From Tachypleus tridentatus (Eukaryota; Arthropoda; Merostomata; Xiphosura; Limulidae), in assembly GCF_004210375.1 (NCBI RefSeq), contig NC_134825.1, forward strand, positions 186,001 through 250,000: a stretch of DNA of 64,000 nucleotides, written 5' to 3'. Under the pieces are notes generated by a model that did not search any database, was not told the DNA's origin, and saw only the letters and a program-made list of their open reading frames with translations. The position numbers and the translations under genes were made by a program. This document shows positions 23,598-36,493 of this stretch, piece by piece. The stretch's first letter is position 1, and every line of letters begins with the position of its first letter.

Positions 23598-24469
23598 TAT
23601 CACCTCATAAAGTGATAGTCGTAAGATAGTAAATGTTGAATATCGGACACGTGGGACAGTAAGAATGGAGAATAATTTGAAGGAATGTGTTTTCGACTCG
23701 GTAAATATACCTTAATGTACCGTTACAAATAAAGCTACGTGGTCAAAAAATAACTATTTCTTCTGAAAAACTCTGTGGGAGTTTGGAGATTCTATTTAAG
23801 TTCCAGAAAATGTGATTAACTATACAACAGTTCTAAAAGTACTCGCTGAATGTTGATTGTTTGTGACGATTATATTTTTGTCTTCTCACATGTGAGATAC
23901 GAAATGTAGTGTGTGTATATATATATATTTCGTCTAATTTTTCTTCTTAATAATATATTATGTGAAATCATTCACACGTTTCCATATAAATTAAGTGATA
24001 TTTTTGGATCCGAAAATACAGAGTAGCGGTTAAAAACTGGTATTGGTTGTTTGGCCTAAGCCTCGTCAACTTCTCTTTCCCACATCTAATGATTCATTAC
24101 GTGTCTTATATCATACAGCTACGATTATTTCATAATTGTGTCAATACTGCATACCTTCGTCAGGTTATAACTGAAGTGTTTTTTATTGTTACTGATTTTA
24201 AGCGCAAAACTGTTCAAAAGTTTATATGTGCTAATTGCAGAGATCGTGGCTCAAAAATGTGAATACAAATCTTTAAGCCTACTACTAAGCTGTCTAGCGC
24301 TAACATAACTTTTTCCCCTGATCTTGGTGTCGTTTACAGTTGTATGTCAAAAATACTTTTCTTTTTCATAATCACATTATTTTTATCTTTTGACTTTTAG
24401 TAAAATCATTAGAAATATCTGTTGTTCCTTAATGTACAGAGAAAACGGGAAAACATGACAGCCTGTTGT
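23598..24469. other. Unannotated stretch
   Basis: A short (TA)n run lies near 23917-23930. A 71-residue ORF has no recognisable motif. Nothing else seen. Confidence 0.5.
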
Positions 24470-26018
24470 CTTCTGTTCTCAGGTATAGATAGAATAGTGA
24501 CAAAATAACATGTTGTCTTCTGTATTCTGGTATAGATAAAATAGTGACAAAATAACATGTCTTCTGTTCTCAGGTATAGATAGAATAGTGACAAAATAAC
24601 ATGTCTTCTGTTCTCAGGTATAGATAGAATAGTGACAAAATAACATGTTGTCTTCTGTATTCTGGTATAGATATAATAGTGACAAAATAACATGTCTTCT
24701 GTTCTCAGGTATAGATAGAATAGTGACAAAATAACATGTTGTCTTCTGTATTCTGGTATAGATATAATAGTGACAAAATAACATGTTGTCTTCTGTATTC
24801 TGGTATAGATAAAATAGTGACAAAATAACATGTTGTCTTCTGTATTCTGGTGTAGATAGAATAGGGACAAAATAACATGTTGTCTTCTGTATTCTGGTAT
24901 AGATAGAATAGTGACAAAATAACATGTTGTCTTCTGTTCTCAGGTATAGATAGAACAGTGACAAAATAACACGTTGTCTTCTGTATTCTGGTATAGATAG
25001 AATAGTGATAAAATAACATGTTGTCTTCTGTATTCTGGTATAGATAGAATAGTGACAAAATAACATGTTGTCTTGTGTATTCTGGTATAGATAGAATAGT
25101 GACAAAATAACATGTCTTCTGTTCTCAGGTTTAGATAGAATAGTGACAAAATAACATGTTGTCTTCTGTATTCTGGTATAGATATAATAGTGACAAAATA
25201 ACATGTTGTCTTCTGTATTCTGGTATAGATAAAATAGTGACAAAATAACATGTTGTCTTCTGTATTCTGGTGTAGATAGAATAGTGACAAAATAACATGT
25301 TGTCTTCTGTATTCTGGTGTAGATAGAATAGGGACAAAATAACATGTTGTCTTCTGTATTCTGGTATAGATAGAATAGTGACAAAATAACATGTTGTCTT
25401 CTGTTCTCAGGTATAGATAGAACAGTGACAAAATAACATGTTGTCTTCTGTATTCTGGTATAGATAAAATAGTGACAAAATAACATGTTGTCTTCTGTAT
25501 TCTGGTATAGATAGAATAGTGATAAAATAACATGTTGTCTTCTGTATTCTGGTATAGATAAAATAGTGACAAAATAACATGTCTTCTGTTCTCAGGTATA
25601 GATAGAATAGTGACAAAATAACATGTTGTCTTCTGTATTCTGGTATAGATATAATAGTGACAAAATAACATGTTGTCTTCTGTATTCTGGTATAGATGGA
25701 ATAGTGACAAAATAACATGTTGTCTTCTGTATTCTGGTATAGATAGAATAGTGACAAAATAACATGTTGTCTTCTATATTCTGATACAGATAGAATAGTG
25801 ACAAAATAACATGTTGTCTTCTGTATTCTGGTATAGATAGAATAGTGACAAAATAACATGTTGTCTTCTGTATTCTGATACAGATAGAATAGTGACAAAA
25901 TAACATGTTGTCTTCTGTATTCTGGTATAGATAGAATAGTGACAAAATAACATGTTGTCTCTCTATTCTGGTATAGATAGAATAGTGACAAAATAACATG
26001 TTGTCTTCTATTCTGGTA
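24470..26018. repeat. 47-bp minisatellite
   Basis: About 33 copies of a 47-bp unit with tagatagaatagtgacaaaa, taacatgttgtcttctgtat and tctggta. A shorter form has catgtcttctgttctcagg. Rare markers such as tgtagatagaataggga recur 467 bases apart (24851 and 25318), showing duplication of a ten-unit block. The minus-strand ORFs (up to 290 residues) are repeat translations. Confidence 0.96.
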
Positions 26019-26020
26019 TA

Positions 26021-27090
26021 ACCTTAGTAGCCACTTTATTAGGTACACCTGCGCTTTAATGCAAATAGCGAATTATGTGGCTGCAACTCAATACATAAAG
26101 CATGCAGAAATGGTCAAGAGGTTCAGTTGTTGTTCGGTGAAACATTAGAATGGGGAAGATACGTGCTCTAAGCGACTTTGACAATGGAATGGTTATTGGT
26201 GTCATACATGGTGGTTCCAGCATCTCGGAAACTGCTGAGCAACTGGGATTTTCACGAACTACAGTGTCTTGAGTTTACATAGAATGGTGAGAAAAACATT
26301 TAGTATGCTGCAGTTCTGTGAGCTAAAACACGTTGTTAATGAGAGAAGACAAGTTGCCAGGAAAGCCACAAATACACAAATAACCACTCTTTAAAACAGT
26401 AATGTTCAGAAGCAGATGGTCTACAGCAGCAGACAAACACTCCGGGTTTCACTCCTGTCAGTTAAGAACAGGAAGATGAGGCTACAGTGTACACTGGATC
26501 ACCAAAACTGGATGATTGAAGATTGGAAAAACATCCCCTGGTCTGATGAATCTTGAATTCTGCTGTTACACACTCACAACTTGACGTAAACAACATTAAT
26601 CCATGGATTCATTCTGCCTTGTGTCAATAGTACAGGCTGGAGGTGGTGGTGAAATGGTGTAGGAGATGTTTTCTTGGGACACATTAGGCCCGTTAATACC
26701 AATTAAGCATTATCTGAATGTCACAGTGAACCTTAGCATTGCTGCTGACCATGTGCATTTCTTTATGGTCACAGTCCACCCATTTTCCAATAGCTGTATC
26801 TAGCAAGATAATCTGCAATATTACAAAGCACACATCATCTCAAGCTGGTTCCACGAACATGACAGTGACTTGAGTCACTGCAATAGCCTACACATTCCTC
26901 AGATCTTAATCCAATATAGCATCTTTGAGATGAGGTGGAAAGGGAGGTTCATAGCATGAATATGTGTCCGACAAATCTCCAGGAACTGCTTGGTCCTGTC
27001 GAGTCAGCATTGGTTCTCAACAGGTGTTTTGGACGTTGTGTCTGATGCTGGTGTTTGGGTACAGTGCTCAAGAAACCCTGGCATTGTTAA
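26021..27090 (+). mobile_element. Second Tc1-like element, decayed, right end missing
   Basis: Starts after a TA at the end of the 47-bp array with tagccactttattaggtaca, a terminus I recognise from fish and invertebrate Tc1-like elements. A transposase remnant starts at about 26151 (MGKIRALSDFDNGMVIGV, then SISETAEQLGFSRTTVS, a helix-turn-helix). The C-terminal part is traceable near 26890-27010 (a decayed NPIEHLWDE-type motif). Stops are frequent. No matching right TIR is found up to 27190. Confidence 0.8.
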
Positions 27091-27192
27091 AATGTCTTTG
27101 TTTAACATTGTAGTGCGCCCCTCGTAGGGCTTCATAGTGGGTGGGGTCAGTGGGCACTGAAATGTATTGCCTTTATTATAGATATCCCTATT

Positions 27193-27392
27193 CATGTCGT
27201 CCTTTCAGCCATGGGGGGCGTTATAATGTGACGATCAATCCAACAATGCGTTGGTGAAAAAGTAACCAAGAGTTGGCGGTGGGTGGTGATGACTAGCTGT
27301 CTTCCCGCTAGTCTTACACTGCAAAATTAGGGAAGGGTAGCGCAAATAGCCCTCGTGTAGTTTTGCGCAAAAATCCAAAACAAATTAAACCC
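27193..27392 (+). mobile_element. tRNA-derived SINE, family 1, 5'-truncated
   Basis: Begins within cctttcagccatggggg and continues through gttggcggtgggtggtgatg and cttacactgcaaaattaggg to the tagttttgcgc tail. The tRNA-like head is missing. Confidence 0.88.
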
Positions 27393-27447
27393 TATTCATG
27401 AAAAAATAAATAAAAATGAAAAACAGATTACTGGAAAACGATCACAC

Positions 27448-28130
27448 ATGGACGACTCTGATGTACCATCACCATCGCAGTCAGATTCTGTACTTCGATT
27501 TCTAATTATCCATTCCTTATCTGAGAAACTCTTAGGGCAGATGTCTCCATTTTTTTCAAAACGGATTAGAAGGGCTTGCTGGGTCCCCAGGTCAGTAAAG
27601 AAGTTGTGCTCTGGAGACGGTTTGGTGGAAACATCTTCACCACAACATACCAAACTCCTGAAACTGAAGGCCATTGGGGATATACCCATTGACTCTGCTC
27701 TTCATGCAACTCTGAATTCTTCCAGTAACGTTATGGTTGAGAGGACTTTAAAGAACATTCGTAAGTCAGAGATTCTCGCTGGTTTCTCCAGCCAAGGCAT
27801 TTCTGTGGTGCGCCGAATATCCACTCGCAAATAATGCCTACTAATGTTCTGATATTGACGTTTACATCACCACGTCCTTCTGATACAGTCAAAGCAGGTT
27901 ATCTGAACTGTAAGGTACGGCCATACATTCCAAATCCTCAAATACATCATGTTGTGGTTCTTTAACATGTGTTCGTTATGGTGGCAAAAACCACGACGCC
28001 TACGAGTGCAAACAGGAGCCACATTGAGTTAACTGTAGTGGTTCACACCTATCTTACTCTATTTCTTGCCCTGTGTGGGTGAAGAAAAAAGAGGTACAAC
28101 GCTTGAAGACTGTAAAAATATCTAGAGGTT
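27448..28130 (+). pseudogene. LINE ORF1 (Gag-like) remnant
   Basis: Open from ATG 27448 for 128 codons with LIIHSLSEKLLGQMSPFF, SVKKLCSGDGLVE and a GDIPID segment, typical of Jockey-type ORF1 N-terminal regions. After a stop near 27834, other frames give a decayed CCHC zinc-knuckle region (CVRYGGKNHDAYEC at about 27965, then VNCSGSH) and a CPVWVKKKEVQRLK end. One knuckle cysteine is Tyr. Confidence 0.75.
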
Positions 28131-28569
28131 CGGAAGTTATTGTCCCTACTCCATCTCAGACATATGTTGTCGTCTATGTTGTTCCATTACCACATTTGGA
28201 GTGTAGACAGATCTCTCCATGCCTCCAGCAAAGGTGTTTGCAAAACATTTGAAGAGTTTTTGCCCTCCGTGATTAAAAGAGTTGACGAATCTAGTCTATT
28301 TCCATCTCTGTCTCTGCCACTCCTTCTAGTGACAGCCCAGGTCTACTTCTTTTGGCTTCAAATTCGGGTGTTTCCTCGGTTACATCCTCTTCTGCAGCTC
28401 CAAGATGCAAAACGATTATTCAGTCGCTGGAATATTTGTCCACAGATAGAGACCTTCCTAGTCAACCCAGGGCAGGGTCCATGGAGGTCAATAGACCTTT
28501 GTCCAATAAAAAAAAATGTGGTTGCAAACAGAAGAGCTCCCTCTTCCATTCTCCTCTACATAAATAAAA

Positions 28570-31555
28570 ATGACCACTATGATGCAGTGGAACTGTCAGG
28601 GTTTTCATTCAAATATAGATGACATTAAAATTTTGATTGATTTTTATCATCCTGTATGTCTCTCTTTACAGGAAATGCTTCTGAAACCTGCTGATGCAAT
28701 CATCCTTTGGTACCTTTCTTTGTATAGAAATGACAGGTAGTGTGATGGAAGAGTGCATAAAGGGATGGTACTACTGGTCAATCAGCATGCACCCACTTTG
28801 TCTTTGACACTCGATACACCTGTATCGGGAGACCATAGTCATCCATATTTTCTTGGGTTGTACCATCACCATTCGTTCTCTCTACCTGTCTCCTGAAGAG
28901 ACCTATGATCAGTCAAACCTTGAAGCCCTCATTAAACAGTTGCTATCTCCCTTTTTAATCCTGGGGGATTTTAATGGACATAATTCCCTTTGGGGTGGTA
29001 CTGATATTCATGGGAGGGGTCGTTCCATAGAGTATATGTTCTTGGATCACAACCTTCTCTCTTCAATACTGATTCTTATACTTATTTTAAAGCACCAAGT
29101 TAGTCGTTTACTGCTATTTATCTCCATGCCTGCTCCCCTTCATTTTTCTCTTACTTTCCTTGGAGGGTTGACAGCAACCCATGGGGCAGTGATCATTTTC
29201 CTATCATACTGAGAGAGACTGGCCATAGTTGATGCAACCAGACCCGCGTGCGTCGATAGAAGTTGGACTAGACCAACTGGCCCTCTTTCACTGCTCTCTC
29301 AGAACTTGGTTCTACCATCGTCTGTAAGTTTCGATAGACGAGTGCATGGCAGCAGTGACTGACTGTATTGTACAGATAGCTCCTCAGTGTATTTCTTAAA
29401 CCTCGACAAGTTTTCCACAGTATCTTTGTCCGTGGTAAAATCTTGCCTGCCACGTGGCACGGAAGGCTCAAAAACGGGCCTGGGATACCACACTGCTTTT
29501 TAGTGGGATCGTGCACGTACTCAGAAGGTCATATGTCAAAGCTAGAAGAAATTTTGGATAAAGTACACATCTAGCATCTCTTCTACCACAAGTTCCAAAG
29601 TGATATGGGACAAGAATCGAAAAGTCAATGGACAGTATGCTTCTGTCCACCTTTCAATCTTGCTTTCTGATGGCCAGGAAGTTACTAATGCTCATAACAT
29701 CGCCGATACTGTCGGAGAAAGCTTTTCTCGTGCATCAAGCACTTCTGCTTAACCTCCCACCTTCTTAAACATGAAGACATGGGCAAAGTGATCGCTTATT
29801 TTCTGTCAGGCTGATAATCTCTATAATTATAATCGCCCCTTTACAGTGGTGGACCTCAAGCTCACTCTTTATCAGTCTGGCAGTACATCAGTCGGACCTG
29901 ATGATATTCACTATGAGATGTTGCGCCATCTATTTCCTGTTTTTGTTGCTGTTCTTCTGGTTGTTTTTAACTGGATCTGGCAGGAGAATGTTTTCTTTCT
30001 GAAGCTTGGCACCATGCTATTGTGTTACCTTTTCCTAGGCCTGGGAAAGATCCCAAGTTTCCTTCAAACTACTGTCCAATTGCTTTGATGAGCTGTCCCT
30101 CGAATCAAACAAATTCCTCTCACCCATCCAGTGTGGATTTTGACGACAACGCTCCACTGTGGACCACCTGATTCGACTTGAAACGTCAATCAGGGAAGCC
30201 TTACTCAAGTGACAACATCTTGTTTCTCTATTTTTTTACCTTGATAAAGCATATGATACTACTTGGAGGTATGGCATCCTGCGAAATCCCCGCTCACACT
30301 GGTTGCGTGGTCATTTGCCGATTTTTATTAAACATTTTAATGGACTGACGATTCCAAGTTGATGTGGGTCAGACTCTTTCCTATTATTTCCCACAGGAAC
30401 TTTGAGTTTTTGGAGGCTGTTTCTTGAATGCCACACTTTTCATTATAAAGATTAATGCCATTACTGGACAACTTCCCCCTACAGCTGCAAATGGTTTCTA
30501 TGTTGATGACTTCTACGCTTCTTGTTAGTCGTCGAACAGGAGGTTTATTGAGCAGAAGCTACAGACTGCCCTCAATTATTTACTGAAGTGGATCACAGTA
30601 AATGATTTTACTTTTTCTCTCTCTACATGCAATACGGGCATTCACTCAATTCCCGAGATCCGCTTTGATAAACTTGTGCTTCCTGTGGTCTACTGTCAGG
30701 CTGATAATCTCTATAATTATAATCGCCCCTTTCAAGTGGTGTAACTCAAGTGACTCATCAAACAGCTACGTGTCAAGTGTACAAAGACATTGAACTTCCT
30801 CTGTGTCCTCTCTTTCACCTCTTGGGGAGTGGATCTATGTTCTATGTTCAAGATCTATCGTCCCCTCATTCGATCAAAACTGGAATATGGGTCTCTGGTC
30901 TATGGCTCTGCCATGATTTCGGCCTTGAAGATGTTGGATCCTGTTTATCATTAGGGGCTTTGGCTCTGCACAGAGGCCTTCCACACTTCTCCAATCCAGA
31001 GTTTGTACACTGGGTCTCATGAACTTCCTCTATATATTCGCCATTTTCAACTGTCTTTACTGAATGCTTCAAAACTTTGTTCCTTACCATAGCATTCCAC
31101 CTGGAGATGAGTTTTCCTTCTTCAGTGGATCATGCTTTTTCAGAATAAACGGTCGGCCATTTTTTCTTTTGGGCTTTATATCCATTCACCAATTCAATGG
31201 GTGAATTGAGTCAGTTCTTGAATAACACTGCTGTATGCACTGGTCAGCCCATCCAACCATGGCTTATTTCTATTCCCAAGTGTGACCTTTCTTTACGTCA
31301 GCTGAGAAAGGGCAGATATTCCCGATTGGAATTACTGTCTTCTGTTGGCCATCTTTCCATTCCCATTCGTAGAGATGGTTCAAAATCACGTCACTCTGTC
31401 AGCTCTACCATGATTTGTTGTGGTTTGGTGGTTGTTGTACACAAAATCCCCACTACAGTTTCTGTGTTCACTGCCGAACTGTATAACATTTCTCTTGCCT
31501 TAGATAAATAGAAGCTATGTAGCACACGAACTGTACTATTTATACTGACTCGCTT
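28570..31555 (+). pseudogene. LINE ORF2 remnant: endonuclease, reverse transcriptase, RNase H start
   Basis: ATG at 28570 opens an APE-type endonuclease (MQWNCQGFHSNIDDIKIL, CLSLQEM with the metal-binding Glu). ILGDFNGHNSLWGG lies near 28960 and SDHFPI near 29195. Reverse-transcriptase pieces include SVGPDDIHYEML (about 29885), FDLDKAYD-type (about 30235) and the active-site FYVDD (about 30495). RNase H pieces are a DGSKS region (31377), FTAELYNISLALDK (about 31470) and YTDSLSSLLAL (31541). Many stops and frameshifts. Confidence 0.85.
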
Positions 31556-33668
31556 AGTTCTCTACTGGCCCTGGTATCGCTTCATGTTAGTTCTGTACTG
31601 GTCCTGGTATTGCTTCATGCTAGTTCTGTACTGGTCCTGGTATTGCTTCATGTTAGTTCTGTACTGGTCCTGGTATTGCTTCATGTTAGTTCTGTACTGG
31701 TCCTGGTATCACTTCATGTAAGTTCTGTACTGGTCCTCGTATCACTTCATGTTAGTTCTGTACTGGTCCTGATATAGCTTCATGTTAGTTCTCTACTGGT
31801 CCTGGTATCGCTTCATGTTAGTTCTCTACTGGTGCTGGTATCGCTTCATGTTAGTTCTGTACTGGTCCTAGTATCACTTCATGTTAGTTCTGTACTGGTC
31901 CTAGTATCACTTCATGTTTGTTCTCTACTGGTGCTGGTATCGCTTCACGTTAGTTCTGTACTGGTCCTAGTATCACTTCATGTTAGTTCTGTACTGGTCC
32001 TGGTATCGCTTCATGTTAGTTCTCTACTGGCCCTGGTATCGCTTCATGTTAGTTCTGTACTGGTCTTGGTATCGCTTCATGTTAGTTCTGTACTGGTCCT
32101 GGTATCGCTTCATGTTAGTTCTGTACTGGTCCTGGTATCGCTTCATGTTAGTTCTGTACTGGTCCTGGTATCGCTTCATGTTAGTTCTGTACTGGTGCTG
32201 GTATCGCTTCATGTTAGTTCTGTACTGGTCCTGGTATTGCTTCATGTTAGTTCTGTACTGGTCCTGGTATTGGTTCATGTTAGTTCTGTACTGGCCCTGG
32301 TATCACTTCATGTTAGTTCTGTACTGGTCCTGATATAGCTTCATGTTAGTTCTCTACTGGTCCTGGTATCGCTTCATGTTAGTTCTCTACTGGTGCTGGT
32401 ATCGCTTCACGTTAGTTCTGTACTGGTCCTAGTATCACTTCATGTTAGTTCTGTACTGGTCCTAGTATCACTTCATGTTTGTTCTGTACTGGTACGGGTA
32501 TTGCTTCATGTTAGTTCTGTACTGGTCCTGGTATCGCTTCATGTTAGTTCTGTACTGGTCCTGGTATCGCTTCATGTTAGTTCTGTACTGGTCCTGGTAT
32601 CGCTTCATGTTAGTTCTGTACTGGTCCTGGTATCGCTTCATGTTAGTTCTGTACTGGTGCTGGTATCGCTTCATGTTAGTTCTGTACTGGTCCTGGTATT
32701 GCTTCTTGTTAGTTCTGTACTGGTGCTGGTATCACTTCATGTTAGTTCTGAACTGGCCCTGGTATCACTTCATGTTAGTTCTGTACTGATCCTGGTATCG
32801 CTTCATGTTAGTTCTCTACTGGTCCTGGTATCGCTTCATGTTAGTTCTGTACTGGTCCGGGTATTGCTTCATGTTAGTTCTGTACTGGTCCGGGTATTGC
32901 TTCATGTTAGTTCTGTACTGGTCCTGGTATCGCTTCATGTTAGTTCTGTACTGGTCCTGGTATCGCTTCATGTTAGTTCTGTACTGGTCCTGGTTTCGCT
33001 TCATGTTAGTTCTGTACTGGTCCTGGTATCGCTTCATGTTAGTTCTGTACTGGTCCTGGTATCGCTTCATGTTAGTTCTGTATTGGTGCTGGTATCGCTT
33101 CATGTTAGTTCTGTACTGGTGCTGGTATCGCTTCATGTTAGTTCTGTACTGGTCCTGGTATCGCTTCATGTTAGTTCTGTACTGATCCTGGTATTGCTTC
33201 ATGTTAGTTTTGTACTGGTGCTGGTATCGCTTCATGTTAGTTTTGTACTGGTCCTGGTATCACTTCTTGTTAGTTCTGTACTGGTTCTGGTATTGCTTCA
33301 TGTTAGTTCTGTACTGGCCCTGGTATCGCTTCATGTTAGTTCTGTACTGGCCCTGGTATTGCTTCATGTTAGTTCTGTACTGGTCCTGGTATTGCTTCAT
33401 GTTAGTTCTGTACTGGTCCTGGTATTGCTTTATGTTAGTTCTGTACTGGTCCTGGTATTGCTTCATGTTAGTTCTCTACTGGTCCTGGTATTGCTTCATG
33501 TTAGTTCTGTACTAGCCCTGGTATCGCTTCATATTAGTTCTGTACTGGTCCTGCTATTGCTTCATGTTAGTTCTGTACTGGTCCTGGTATCACTTCATGT
33601 TAGTTCTGAACTGGTGCTGGTATTGCTTCATGTCAGTTCTCTACTAGTCCTGGTATCGCTTCATGTTA
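31556..33668. repeat. 33-bp (11-codon) minisatellite grown from RNase H coding sequence
   Basis: About 64 copies of a unit encoding LVSLHVSSVLV in the LINE frame. The span is 64 x 33 plus one base. The first unit continues the RNase H motif TDSLSS without a break. After the last unit the LINE resumes with HPVFVH and then WIPGHVSIHGHELA. Because 33 is a multiple of three, ORFs up to 465 residues (32393-33790) stay open, but they are part of a dead LINE. Confidence 0.95.
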
Positions 33669-34425
33669 TTTTTTCACCCTGTTTTTGTCCATACTCTAAA
33701 CTGACTGGTCCATTTCTCTCTATCATCTACTTCTGTATAGTTTTTCTGGATACCAGGCCACGTCAGTATTCACGGACACGAGCTTGCTAACATCGCAGCT
33801 AAGTGTCACCTCTGGTCGTATCACAGCCTTTCCTAGTCCATACATGGACTATGATTCTGTATTTAAGATTCGGCTCCGTGCCAGTTGGCAGTCGACTTGG
33901 AGTGAGCAACGTGATAACAAGCTTTTCCAAATAAAACCCTATATCGGACGTTGGCCGTCCTTATTTCAGTAAGGATCAGAAAGAGGAAGTTGTTCTAACT
34001 CAACAACACATTGGTCACAGTTTTATAACTCATCGTTTTCTTTTATCTGGAACTGATGCACTACTGTGTAGTCTGTGTATCACTCTGATCACAATAAGTC
34101 ACATTTTTCTGTCTTGTCGTCGTTACGACTCTTAACGACGGTACCATTTTAAATGTTTTATACACAGGTTTACCCCTAACGCTGGACAGTGTCACTGACG
34201 ATGGTGACACTGTCCACCTCAGTTGTGTTTTTAAATTTTTAAGGGCAGCTGTCCTTTCTAACTCTATTTAAGATTTTAATTAGAAAATTGGATTTTGTTT
34301 TTTCTCAAAATGATTTTTTTTACGTGTTTTAATAATTCTAATTTTATTTTTACTTTTTACCGGTTGTTTGGTGCAGATAGCCTTGTTGCTTTGCACCAGC
34401 AAACGCCAAACAACCAAAGAAATAC
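33669..34425 (+). pseudogene. LINE RNase H end and 3' region
   Basis: Gives HPVFVHT, WIPGHVSIHGHELANIAAKC (the usual final RNase H Asp is Asn here), then a Jockey-like C-terminal region with ASWQSTWSEQRDNKLFQIKP and IGRWPS. One extra T just after the array (attttttc) shifts this part out of frame with the array. The 3' tail ends near 34425. Confidence 0.8.
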
Positions 34426-34659
34426 AGTTGGGCTTCTTATATTGGTAAAGTGTATATATCATTTAGGAGGGGAGTTGGGTCATTTTGAATATATCCCGTA
34501 ATAACCTTCGTTAACTTTCGTGCATGAAAAATATTATGGCATTGCACCTAATTTATTATTCGAAATTTTACAGCCGATAATAAAATATAATAGTAAAAAA
34601 CATAACTGTTTAGTTTACCTTGTTACATAGAATTTGGTCGGATATTATATAATAGTTAT

Positions 34660-34705
34660 CGTTTCAGACTATGAATTCGAGAGTTGAAGGTTCGTGTCAC
34701 GTCAC
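34660..34705 (+). mobile_element. Fragment of a family-1 SINE head
   Basis: ttcgagagttgaaggttcgt matches the anticodon-arm to box B part of family 1. It is cut by the next SINE, which appears to have inserted into it. Confidence 0.5.
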
Positions 34706-34709
34706 AATT

Positions 34710-34990
34710 GATTGTTTGTTTGTTTTGGAATTTCGCACAAAGCTACTCAAGGGCTATCTGTTCTAGCCGTCCCTAATTTAGCAGTGTAAGACTAGAGGGA
34801 AGGCTGCTAATCATCACCACCCACCGCCAACTCTTGGGCTACTCTTTTACCAACGAATAGTGGGATTGACCGTCACATTATAACGCCCCCACGGCTGGGA
34901 GGGCGAGCATGTTTGGCGCGACTCGGGCGCGAACCCGCGACCCTCAGATTACGAAGCGCACGCCTTAACGCGCTAAGCCATGCCAGGCCC
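34710..34990 (-). mobile_element. tRNA-derived SINE, family 1, near full length
   Basis: Minus-strand copy from the tail complement (tgtttgttttggaatttcgc) to the head complement (taagccatgccaggccc), with no large gap. Short caatt repeats flank it. Confidence 0.95.
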
Positions 34991-35863
34991 AATTAAGTGA
35001 GAATGTTAGTTTTATTGATGAGTCACGTGTCATTATTTCATTACAATATTTATTTGGGAAAAATTCTGTGCAAACGTAAAGTTGTTTATAAATTATTGTT
35101 TTAAGTCGTTATATCATGAACCTTTGAATTACTGGTTTCACCACTTTAGATTAACTTTTCACGAAGTCAAAAAATCTACTCGTAAATTTTAGATTTCTTA
35201 AAATTAATAGTTTCACTGTGAATTTAAAATTTAACAGTGAAGCGAAACTTTCGCAAAATATTGAATGTTTTTATTGTGTTTTCAAGATGATTTGACGTAT
35301 ATTTCAGTTCTGGTATGTTTAACTCTATTCAGTTACCTATTGTGATGGTACTGGTCTCAGTCAGTTAATGTACTAAACGTGTTAAATGAACTGGACTAAT
35401 ACATACTGATAGTTATGCACGTGGACACAGGTTAGCACTGTGGTTCAGCTTTGTATTTCGAGCCAAGTGATTCGAGTTCTAATCTGTGCGATGCCATTAA
35501 ATAGTGTGTGTGGCTTATAAAAGTAAAAAAAATACATATAGTGTAAAGGAATGATTATTACACTGACCTTTGAACTCCTAAATGTAAATAAGAACTGTCT
35601 ACGTTTTTCTTTCGAATGAAATTAGCATTGAGTAATTTCAAGTTCAAATGTAAATATTCTATTCTAAGGATACTTAAGTGAATACAGAGAAGGATGCACT
35701 AAATCTGTCATATCTAGTGCTGATAATACGCTTAGTCCATCACCAGAACTTAGCAGACAGGCTGGGGTATGACAGACACTATTTATGTCATTAGTTGTAT
35801 GAACTACAACAACTCTAATGTTGTAAACTGTAGTTATTATTATTTATTCAAATAATTTACAAT
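34991..35863. other. Unannotated stretch downstream of the sHSP gene
   Basis: A possible very old tRNA-like remnant lies near 35425-35515 (gttagcactgtggttcagc, gtgattcgagttcta), too weak to classify. Otherwise nothing seen. Confidence 0.4.
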
Positions 35864-35873
35864 TTAGAATTAG

Positions 35874-36138
35874 TGTTTGGTTTCTGTTGAATATTGCGCA
35901 AAGCTACACGAGGGCTATCCGCACTAGTCGTCCCTAATTTAGAAATGGAAACTAGAAGGAAGGGAAGCTAGTCATCACCATCCACCATCAACTCTTGAAC
36001 CACTCTTTTACCAGCGAATAGTGAGAGTTACCGTCACATTATAACACTCCCGCGGCTGAAAGAGCGAGTATGTTTGGTGGGACGGGGATTCGAACCCGCG
36101 ACCCTCAGATTGCGAGTCAGTCGCCCTAGCCAGCTGGC
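35874..36138 (-). mobile_element. tRNA-derived SINE, family 1
   Basis: Minus-strand copy, moderately diverged (attgcgcaaagctacacgag tail side; gggattcgaacccgcgaccc box B side). Target-site duplication ttagaattag at 35864-35873 and 36139-36148. Confidence 0.95.
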
Positions 36139-36148
36139 TTAGAATTAG

Positions 36149-36490
36149 GGTAAGAATTTATAACACATTATTTGTATTCAAAACCAACTATTTAGTTATC
36201 AGTTTTATTTTTACTTGAATTAACGTTACTATGAATCGCAACTATTAGTCGTGTTGTTCTCGTCATGGGTCACTTCAACCATAACGTTAAAAGGAGAGAA
36301 AACTACACCAGCAATTCTGAGAACGGAAGTGTAAGAGTATATGTCAAACACACAATATCCAGCGTACCTAGTGCCGACGAGGTATTGTGAGAAATGCGAC
36401 GGTTCACCAGGCTGGCTGGGTTACGTAGTCGCTGTTGTTGTAGTATGAACCAGATTAACTAATAACATGACTTTAAGAGAGAGAAAGAAG
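36149..36490. other. Unannotated stretch
   Basis: No gene or repeat recognised; lies just beyond the likely 3' end of the sHSP transcript. Confidence 0.45.
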
Positions 36491-36493
36491 AAC

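Larger units (their letters stand above)
27400..34425 (+). mobile_element. Jockey-like LINE, dead, expanded by an internal minisatellite
   Basis: A single element in order: ORF1 with a zinc-knuckle remnant, then ORF2 with endonuclease, reverse transcriptase and RNase H remnants, then a 3' end containing gcagatagccttgttgcttt and an AAACAACC-rich tail. A 2.1-kb tandem array (31556-33668) interrupts the RNase H part. Frameshifts and stops are present throughout, so no protein is expected. Confidence 0.88.

Noticed and set aside
24614-26048. Minus-strand ORFs of 213-290 residues
   Set aside because: Translation of the 47-bp repeat cycling through three stop-free frames; no non-repeat coding sequence joins them.
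32393-33790. 465-residue ORF (unit LVSLHVSSVLV) as a gene
   Set aside because: It is an in-frame minisatellite inside the RNase H part of a LINE that has many stops and frameshifts on either side.
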